The notes under the pieces were generated by a model. The model searched no databases. It had not been told where the DNA came from and worked only from the letters and a program-made list of their open reading frames with translations. Shown piece by piece: positions 1 to 5,358 of a stretch of 6,923 nt of DNA. Origin of the DNA: Methanobacteriota archaeon. Lineage in GTDB: Archaea; Thermoplasmatota; Poseidoniia; Poseidoniales; Poseidoniaceae. Location: assembly GCA_029979405.1 (NCBI GenBank), contig JAPOHM010000074.1:1-6923 (forward strand). Reading direction: 5' to 3'. Within the stretch, counting starts at the first letter, position 1; the number at the start of each line of letters is the position of its first letter. The position numbers were made by a program, and so were the translations under genes.

Positions 1-1
1 C

Positions 2-724
2 CAAGGTTCCGTACCGGGGAAAGTTGGTGCAAAACTAGCAATTTCTGAAAATGGAAAATTTGGGACTATTGGAGGAGCAGGGCTCGAAGTGATAGTGAGC
101 AATCATCTTGAATCCTTACTCAATACTGCAACAAAACCCATAGGAAGTGTAGAAGTTTTCGGTTTGAATAAAGGTGCCAAAGGATATGAAGTTAGACCTT
201 TAGACAGCCTTTGCGGGGGCCGCGTGACCATCGCTATGGAGGTAATGATTCCGATGCCACATATTCTATTGATGGGAGGTGGACACTGTGCCAAAGCGAT
301 TGCAGATGCCTGTGTTCCACTGGACTGGAGTTACTCCGTACAAGATTCGCGAGCAGAATACGCCGTCATCGATGGGTCAAAAGAGAGTCACCACTCATGT
401 CCAAGTGATTTTCTACAAAACGAAGATCAAACATCGCTCTCTCGGTTTAGTGATATTTTGCTTTTAGGTCATGACTGGAAAGAAGATGAAGAACGCCTTC
501 TTGGTTTGTTAAAAGCAAATTATTCCGGTCGTTTAGGAGTAATTGGATCTAAATCCAAGTGGAAGGCATTTACTGATGTAGCATTAAATTCTGGGATTTC
601 GCAAGAATCCCTTGACGGTGTAACTTGCCCAATCGGTTTACAAATCGGTGCAGAGAGTCCTGAAGAAATAGCAGTAGCCGTAATTGCTCAAATAATGAAG
701 GCCCATAAAGGAGTCAACGATTGA
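2..724 (+). CDS. xdhC: XdhC/CoxI family molybdenum-cofactor maturation factor, 5' end outside window
   Basis: XdhC-family proteins bind molybdenum cofactor and promote its sulfuration and insertion into molybdenum hydroxylases in the cytoplasm. The reading frame is open from base 2, giving 240 visible residues. A GTG at 89 would be a false start, because the codons before it encode the XdhC/CoxI N-terminal signature (GSVPGKVGAKL, then GTIGGAGLE). After a CGGRV element comes the Rossmann-type XdhC C-terminal domain: PHILLMGGGHCAKAIADAC is the glycine-rich nucleotide-type loop, QDSRAEYA follows, then GVIGSKSKW and the terminal signature CPIGLQIGAESPEEIAVAV. Only a short N-terminal part appears to be missing. 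The stop codon overlaps the convergent orn gene by 11 bases. The molybdenum hydroxylase subunits at 4751-6923 are likely clients, although three unrelated genes lie between. Family assignment is firm; the exact client is inferred. Confidence 0.93.
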   Translation, partial: QGSVPGKVGAKLAISENGKFGTIGGAGLEVIVSNHLESLLNTATKPIGSVEVFGLNKGAKGYEVRPLDSLCGGRVTIAMEVMIPMPHILLMGGGHCAKAIADACVPLDWSYSVQDSRAEYAVIDGSKESHHSCPSDFLQNEDQTSLSRFSDILLLGHDWKEDEERLLGLLKANYSGRLGVIGSKSKWKAFTDVALNSGISQESLDGVTCPIGLQIGAESPEEIAVAVIAQIMKAHKGVND

Positions 725-1247
725 ACAGGTTGGATTTGTAATATCTTAGCTCTTCGATTGACTCTATGATATCATCCAAAGCGCGATGAGATTCTTTTTT
801 CTCAAATTTTGGAATCTCAGGATTCCATCTTTTTGTTAACTCTTTAATCGTAGAGACGTCAATAATTCTGTAATGTAACATGTCTAGAACATCTGGCATT
901 TCCTTCGCTAAAAAAACTCTATCGTTGTGAATGGAATTACCACACAAAGGCGAAGTGCCAATTTCTATATATTTTTTTAAGAACTCACAAGTCTGTTTAC
1001 TTGCCTCCTCTAAGGTTACTCCTTCTGTTCTTATTCTGTCAACTAAACCAGATTTAGTGTGATGAGTTGTATTCCACTCATCCATAGAGGAGAGTAATTC
1101 TTCGCTAACAGATATCGCCAAATTAGGCCCTTCAGCGATAATTTCAAGATTACTATCTGTGATAATTGTAGCAATTTCGATTATTGATTCTTTCTTTACA
1201 TCGAGACCAGTCATCTCAAGGTCAATCCAAACCATCTCTCCAGCCAT
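714..1247 (-). CDS. orn: Oligoribonuclease (DEDDh 3'-5' exoribonuclease)
   Basis: Orn degrades 2-5 nucleotide RNA fragments (and pGpG where cyclic-di-GMP is used) to mononucleotides in the cytoplasm, finishing mRNA turnover. The 177-residue product is close to the roughly 180 residues usual for the family. All catalytic motifs are visible: Exo I WIDLEMTGLD with D9 and E11, the family segment MDEWNTTHHTKSGL near 55-68, Exo II CGNSIHNDRVFL with D109, YRIIDVSTIKELTKRWNP, and Exo III HRALDDI with H155 and D160. The ATG at 1247 places Exo I at the very N-terminus, as in known Orn proteins. A weak GGCGA lies 4 bases upstream. The gene starts 32 bases after the S8 protease stop on the same strand, so co-transcription is likely. 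Its 3' end overlaps xdhC by 11 bases. If the host is archaeal, the gene may be an old transfer from bacteria. Confidence 0.95.
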   Translation of the reverse strand: MAGEMVWIDLEMTGLDVKKESIIEIATIITDSNLEIIAEGPNLAISVSEELLSSMDEWNTTHHTKSGLVDRIRTEGVTLEEASKQTCEFLKKYIEIGTSPLCGNSIHNDRVFLAKEMPDVLDMLHYRIIDVSTIKELTKRWNPEIPKFEKKESHRALDDIIESIEELRYYKSNLFNR

Positions 1248-1279
1248 GTTATCGCCCGTTATTGTTAATCTCGATTTAT

Positions 1280-3211
1280 CTATTCGACAATCTCTGCGTT
1301 AACAATCTCATCAATGTCACTGTCTTCGATGAGTAGTGCTGAATTACCATTTTCATTCTGGAAGAAGATTACAATAAATATCACAGCGAGCAATAATCCT
1401 CCAATAATTGAACCATATAGTATGTATTCGATGGAAGATTCTGCGCTGTCTTTGACCACGGAACCTGTTTGAATATTTACATCAAACGTAATCAATGGAC
1501 TTGCACTAGTTCCATCAAGAGCTCTCATTGAGATTGTATGGTTACCGTATAGCTCGATACCAGGGAGGTGTTCGAGTTCATGAACAATTTCTTCGAAGGT
1601 CAAAATTACGAATTTTTCATGTTCATAAGAATGGATATTGGACCATGAATCTCTCAAGTCGTTACTCATCCATTGCACGGTATCAACCCCTTGATTGAGG
1701 TCAACTCTGATAGCTTCGCCTTTCATCATAGGATGGTGACCGTCTACTAATTCCATGCCATCGATTGACAAAGTGATATTCTTGTTGAAAGTGTACTGCT
1801 GGTTATATTCTGCAGCCTCAAGAACAGATTCTAAGGAATTAACATGTCCGTGTCCGTAGACGTTATTTTGTCTATTCTTTGGAGCCAAGTCTTCAATACA
1901 AGGCTCGTTCGCTCCCATGTAATGGCATTGTCTGTATGTAGCAGTTTCTTGCATAATATTCCTAATATCGAAAGGTGACAGGTCTGGATTTGCTTGAAGC
2001 ATAAGGGCGCCAACCCCGGCTGCCCCAGGTGTCGCCATGCTAGTTCCACTCATTGCAGTATATTGGTCGCCTGTGTTGTATGCTACAGACATAATGCTAC
2101 TGCCCATGTAAGCGATATTTGGTTTAATGCGCCCTTCTTCTGTGGGCCCTTGACTAGAGTATACTGCTATTGAAGTATCTTTGTCCAATGCGCCTACAGT
2201 GATTACGTCTTCAGCGGAACCTGGAGTGCCAATCTGTGCACTTACTGCGCTATTTCCAGCTGCGATGAAAAGTGCGATTCCAGATCGAACCATTTCATTC
2301 GCTTGGCGATTTACGCTGTCCTCTTCGGATGAGGTCCATTCGATTACACCCGGGCCACCGAGGCTCATGGAAGCGATTCTTGTATTGTACTGATGCATTG
2401 TATCAATTGTCCATTGCATTCCTGCCATGACGCCTGCGAAGGAACCTGATCCTCCAGAGTCCAGTACCTTGACTCCCACGAGATGGGCTTGAGGAGCCAT
2501 TCCAGGGTGTTCGTATGTTGGTGCTCCAGTACCTGCAGTGGTCCCTCCACAGTGAGAGCCATGTCCTTGGTCGTCATAGGGGTAGTCTGTTCCGTTGGTA
2601 TTTCCTGGATTGTTAACTGCGTCGTAGAATCCCAGAATCTTTGGGTCGTGCGTAGTAGGATCGTCGTCTTGGTCGTCAAGGCTGGAGTGGTTGCCATCCA
2701 ATCCAGTGTCAATTATTGCGACAGTTGTGCCAGCTCCATCATATCCGGTTTCGGCAAACGCTACATCAACTCCATGGCCAACTCTAGCATCATTATTTGC
2801 GATTGTTAGTATTCCATCCAGTTCAATCATTACCACTCCCGGGAGGTCTCTCAATGTTAGCAATTCATCCACAGGAACTCTTCCAGCAAGAGCATCTATG
2901 CCATGAAGCGTAAACTGGTGTTTGTAATCTACCTCTTCTTCCAGCATTTCTATTTCTGCTTCACCGGGCGTATAATAGAAATCGACTATTAGTGGAAGGG
3001 TATTGTCTTCATCTAAGAAAATAGGATTGTTCATGTGTAGTTCAACCATGTCGCCAATCCCGTTACCGTTTCTGTCTACAGTGGTTTCTGTCCACCAACC
3101 TATTGGTTCTTCATCAACGATATGTGCCTGTATAGGCACCATTGCGACTGCAATTGGTGCTAGCAAAATAACTAATCCAAAAAATCCGAATAGACGCCTA
3201 ATGTTACCCAT
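1280..3211 (-). CDS. Secreted, membrane-anchored S8 family (subtilisin-like) serine protease
   Basis: This is a 643-residue subtilase predicted to act outside the cell while tethered to the membrane. Residues 1-30 form a signal peptide (basic MGNIRR, then a hydrophobic run to about 24). A DRNGNGIGD loop at 46-54 resembles a calcium-binding loop. Residues 70-135 look like an I9-type inhibitory propeptide. The catalytic domain spans about 145-465, with D168 (AIIDTGLD), H217 (GHGSHCGGT), oxyanion N320 (AAGN) and S391 (GTSMATP), so it should be active. Residues 470-590 are probably a beta-rich C-terminal domain. They are followed by a membrane helix at about 597-617 and an acidic 25-residue tail. 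I chose ATG 3211 because it gives a compact signal peptide and has GGTGA 5 bases upstream. ATG 3280 and TTG 3289 are in frame but would add 23-26 residues before it. A role in degrading external protein for nutrition is inferred; surface-protein processing is an alternative. Confidence 0.94.
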   Translation of the reverse strand: MGNIRRLFGFFGLVILLAPIAVAMVPIQAHIVDEEPIGWWTETTVDRNGNGIGDMVELHMNNPIFLDEDNTLPLIVDFYYTPGEAEIEMLEEEVDYKHQFTLHGIDALAGRVPVDELLTLRDLPGVVMIELDGILTIANNDARVGHGVDVAFAETGYDGAGTTVAIIDTGLDGNHSSLDDQDDDPTTHDPKILGFYDAVNNPGNTNGTDYPYDDQGHGSHCGGTTAGTGAPTYEHPGMAPQAHLVGVKVLDSGGSGSFAGVMAGMQWTIDTMHQYNTRIASMSLGGPGVIEWTSSEEDSVNRQANEMVRSGIALFIAAGNSAVSAQIGTPGSAEDVITVGALDKDTSIAVYSSQGPTEEGRIKPNIAYMGSSIMSVAYNTGDQYTAMSGTSMATPGAAGVGALMLQANPDLSPFDIRNIMQETATYRQCHYMGANEPCIEDLAPKNRQNNVYGHGHVNSLESVLEAAEYNQQYTFNKNITLSIDGMELVDGHHPMMKGEAIRVDLNQGVDTVQWMSNDLRDSWSNIHSYEHEKFVILTFEEIVHELEHLPGIELYGNHTISMRALDGTSASPLITFDVNIQTGSVVKDSAESSIEYILYGSIIGGLLLAVIFIVIFFQNENGNSALLIEDSDIDEIVNAEIVE

Positions 3212-3216
3212 CTTCG

Positions 3217-3221
3217 TCACC
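3217..3221 (-). promoter_or_regulatory. Ribosome binding site deciding the protease start
   Basis: On the minus strand GGTGA lies 5 bases (CGAAG) before the ATG at 3211. It complements the UCACC of the usual 16S rRNA 3' end. It favours this start over the in-frame ATG at 3280 and TTG at 3289. Confidence 0.6.
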
Positions 3222-3305
3222 GCGCTTATACCCAACCTGTTCCATTGTTTGAAACCTGTGATTGATTGATATATTTGCATAGGACTCAAAACAGATTGCT
3301 ATTTC

Positions 3306-3309
3306 GGAG
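3306..3309 (+). promoter_or_regulatory. Possible ribosome binding site of the acyltransferase
   Basis: GGAG lies 4 bases before the ATG at 3314 and supports that start over the in-frame TTG at 3266. The match is short, so this is modest evidence. Confidence 0.4.
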
Positions 3310-3313
3310 ATTT

Positions 3314-4687
3314 ATGGGGCTTCAAAACTGGTTTAGCAGGGTTTTGATGTCTACATGGTTTAGAGAAATTACTGTCATAGACATAGAAAATTTACCAGAT
3401 GATAGAGGTGCTGTAATCGTCTCATGGCATCCAGGTGGCCTTTTTGATAACATGCTAACTCGTGGCTTATTGCCGGGCAACCAAGTAAAATTTGACGGAA
3501 TATTAGACTCTGATGGAGAATTGGAATCAATTGCAAAAAGGGTCGCTGAAGGTGATTATGTAGTAGTTTTTCCAGAAGGTGAGTCCCATGACCTTCCAAA
3601 ATCAAAAGAAATACAAAATAATGCCGCAAAAATTGCTATAGAGGCTAACAAAATTGCTTCGGAAAATAAACCGGTAATAATTCCAGTTGGGATACACTAC
3701 AGCAAAAAAAATTTGTTCAGGGAAAGAGTTGCTTTGACTATTGAAAGACCACTTGAAATAAAGGGGACTGAAGATGAGTTGAACGAAGTTATTTCTGGCG
3801 AAATAAATAGAGCTTCTCTCTCTAAAGATGAATGGAACGATAGGGAATTAATTTGGAAAGCCAGTTCAATTATCAGGGCAGGAAGAAGTAGAAATAATCC
3901 CGATATTGAAGATTACAAAAATTACGGAGAAGGCGTGATAGGAGCAAGACGAGTTAGAGCCGCATGGGAATGGATGGCAGAAAATGATCGAGGAACTTGT
4001 GATGATTTAGAACTTAGAACAAGGGAACACATGGCTCTACTAGACGATTACAATCTAAAGCCCCATCACGTAGATAAGCGACCAGCTTCTGTAACAAACA
4101 AAGGTTTTGCAAAATCTATATTCCTATTTTTGTTTGCTTGGTCATTCATGCTTGGTTTTGTGACGCTAAGTGCGTTAATAGGCTCGATACCTCCATTTCT
4201 ATTGGTAGTATTTCTCGACCGTATAGTTGGAAAAAGGATTAAACCCTCAAACAGAGGTTCATTGAAGTTGTACTCCGCTTTGGTTATTTATCCAATTTGG
4301 TGGGTTCTTTCTGCATGGCTATTTACTTGGGCAATCTTATCTCCAGATAGCCCAATGTCGCAACTTGGAAATTACAGTGCAATAATCGACTTTTTGTTAA
4401 ACTTGCCAGCGGTTCTGGTATTCCCTTTGATGTTGTGGTGGATGCCAACTGCTGGGAAATTACAGATGAAATTGTATTCGAGAGGTAAGTCATCTTGGCG
4501 CAGAATGAGGCTATGGGTGAAATGGAGAGATTCTTCATTCAATTGGGATGTTTTAACCAATACTCAAAAACAGCTTGCAGCAGATTTAGTTTCAATCGGA
4601 GATGGCTTGATTTTACCGGGTGATCCCGATTGGAAAGACCCATCAGCAGGTAAAGATGATTTTACATCTGTTCATGCAAGGAATTAG
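3314..4687 (+). CDS. PlsC-like lysophospholipid/glycerol-3-phosphate acyltransferase with C-terminal membrane domain
   Basis: This family transfers an acyl chain to glycerol-3-phosphate or a lysophospholipid at the cytoplasmic membrane face. The 457-residue product has motif I as HPGGLFD (H39 and D45, the five-residue-spaced HPNxLxD variant), motif III FPEGESHD (86-93) and motif IV VIIPVGIHY (121-129). Only 46 residues lie between H39 and F86. The usual motif II stretch, ending in a basic residue such as VYR, is contracted or missing. Residues about 268-302, 319-344 and 357-378 are hydrophobic membrane segments, matching the C-terminal part of bacterial and yeast Gpt2-like acyltransferases. 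ATG 3314 is preferred because GGAG lies 4 bases upstream; TTG 3266 is in frame, would add 16 residues and would overlap the putative TATA element. The small hydroxylase subunit follows after 63 bases on the same strand. Superfamily is secure; the acyl acceptor and donor are unknown. Confidence 0.87.
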   Translation: MGLQNWFSRVLMSTWFREITVIDIENLPDDRGAVIVSWHPGGLFDNMLTRGLLPGNQVKFDGILDSDGELESIAKRVAEGDYVVVFPEGESHDLPKSKEIQNNAAKIAIEANKIASENKPVIIPVGIHYSKKNLFRERVALTIERPLEIKGTEDELNEVISGEINRASLSKDEWNDRELIWKASSIIRAGRSRNNPDIEDYKNYGEGVIGARRVRAAWEWMAENDRGTCDDLELRTREHMALLDDYNLKPHHVDKRPASVTNKGFAKSIFLFLFAWSFMLGFVTLSALIGSIPPFLLVVFLDRIVGKRIKPSNRGSLKLYSALVIYPIWWVLSAWLFTWAILSPDSPMSQLGNYSAIIDFLLNLPAVLVFPLMLWWMPTAGKLQMKLYSRGKSSWRRMRLWVKWRDSSFNWDVLTNTQKQLAADLVSIGDGLILPGDPDWKDPSAGKDDFTSVHARN

Positions 4688-4740
4688 AGATAAATCAGTG
4701 CCAATGCTGAAAGGGTGAATAGTGCTCCCCGTGCATAGTT

Positions 4741-4745
4741 GGTGT
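4741..4745 (+). promoter_or_regulatory. Ribosome binding site of the hydroxylase small subunit
   Basis: GGTGT lies 5 bases (CTTCG) before ATG 4751, the same spacing as the GGTGA sites of the protease and the large subunit. It favours ATG 4751 over the in-frame TTG at 4739 and GTG at 4742, both of which fall at or inside the motif. I see no convincing promoter in the 63-base gap after the acyltransferase, so transcription may continue from that gene. Confidence 0.5.
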
Positions 4746-4750
4746 CTTCG

Positions 4751-5353
4751 ATGGTAGGAAAAGAACACGTTCCAATGATTCCTGTAGCGCCCTCTGTCGT
4801 TTGGAAATCAGAGGTAAACGGGCAACAGAAAGAATGTCTTGTACCTTCAAACGCTATACTTCTAGATGTTTTACGAGATAAAGCAGGATGCCTTGGTGTA
4901 AAACGTGGTTGTGACATGGGCACATGCGGTTGCTGTACAGTGATGATCGATGGCGTTCCAAGATTATCTTGTCTTACCATGGCTCAAGACGCCGTCGATT
5001 GTGAAATTATTACTGTAGAAGGTTTGGCAGACGGTGCACATTTAGCACCAATTCAACAGTGTTTTGGCGAACATGGTGGATCTCAATGTGGATTCTGTAC
5101 GCCAGGATTTTTGGTAGCTTCACAAGCGTTGTTAAACGAAAATAACAATCCCGACGACCAAGAAATAGCTGAAGCTATTGAAGGAAATCTCTGTAGGTGC
5201 ACCGGTTATCAACAAATTATCGATTCAATAAAGGCGGCCGCTGCGATACACCGAGGTGAAGAAAGCGCAGCCACTCCAGCAAGTGATGCACACCCTGACC
5301 CACACCCAAGTGGGCCTGAAGAACCAACAATGCCCCCTGGTCATGCGAGGTGA
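4751..5353 (+). CDS. Molybdenum hydroxylase small subunit with two [2Fe-2S] clusters (HcrC/CoxS-like)
   Basis: This subunit passes electrons between the molybdenum centre and the FAD subunit or an external acceptor, in a cytoplasmic enzyme of the xanthine dehydrogenase superfamily. The 200-residue product has the plant-ferredoxin cluster (GCDMGTCGCCTV, then RLSCL; C54, C59, C62 and C74) and the helical second cluster (QCGFCTPG and CRCTGY; C113, C116, C148 and C150), so all eight ligands are present. An extra cysteine (C61) sits inside the first motif. The first 15 or so residues extend beyond the usual N-terminus. After about residue 165 comes a tail of some 35 residues rich in Pro, Ala, Asp, His and Glu that is not part of the fold and is unusual for the roughly 160-residue family. 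The stop overlaps the ribosome binding site of the large subunit 5 bases before its start, so the two are translated together. Confidence 0.93.
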   Translation: MVGKEHVPMIPVAPSVVWKSEVNGQQKECLVPSNAILLDVLRDKAGCLGVKRGCDMGTCGCCTVMIDGVPRLSCLTMAQDAVDCEIITVEGLADGAHLAPIQQCFGEHGGSQCGFCTPGFLVASQALLNENNNPDDQEIAEAIEGNLCRCTGYQQIIDSIKAAAAIHRGEESAATPASDAHPDPHPSGPEEPTMPPGHAR

Positions 5354-5354
5354 T
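5347..5354 (+). promoter_or_regulatory. Strong ribosome binding site of the large subunit, overlapping the small-subunit stop
   Basis: GAGGTGAT is an eight-base match to the complement of the usual 16S rRNA tail AUCACCUC. GAGGTGA ends 5 bases before ATG 5359. The TGA stop of the small subunit (5351-5353) lies inside it, which suggests coupled translation. It argues that the long N-terminal extension of the large subunit is really translated. Confidence 0.7.
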
Positions 5355-5358
5355 TTTG

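Larger units (their letters stand above)
3212..3313. promoter_or_regulatory. Divergent intergenic spacer with possible shared TATA-like element
   Basis: These 102 bases separate the protease (minus) from the acyltransferase (plus), so both promoters must lie here or inside the neighbouring genes. The most AT-rich core is ATATATTT at 3269-3276, which reads as AAATATAT on the other strand. If it works as an archaeal TATA box, a start about 23 bases downstream would give leaders of roughly 14 bases for the acyltransferase and 34 for the protease, each long enough to include the proposed ribosome binding sites. No clear B-recognition element or operator is seen. Promoter function is inferred from position and composition only. 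Confidence 0.35.

Noticed and set aside
89..724. GTG at 89 as the true start of xdhC
   Set aside because: Codons upstream in the same frame back to base 2 encode the conserved XdhC/CoxI N-terminal signature, so the gene runs in from outside the window.
2365..2712. 115-codon minus frame inside the protease gene, and overlapping plus-strand frames at 2483-2809 and 2691-2906
   Set aside because: They overlie the catalytic core of the subtilase in other frames, have no recognisable domains and show Thr/Ser-rich shadow composition.
3257..3271. Short tandem GATT repeat (TGATTGATTGATA) in the divergent spacer as an operator or repeat element
   Set aside because: Only two to three copies of a four-base unit in AT-rich DNA; it is too short to distinguish from chance.
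4684..4980. Minus-strand open frame of 98 codons opposite the small-subunit start, ending in a hydrophobic stretch (ARGALFTLSALALIYL)
   Set aside because: The tail looks membrane-like, but most of the frame is antisense to a well-supported iron-sulfur subunit, the rest has no family signature, and it has no visible ribosome binding site.
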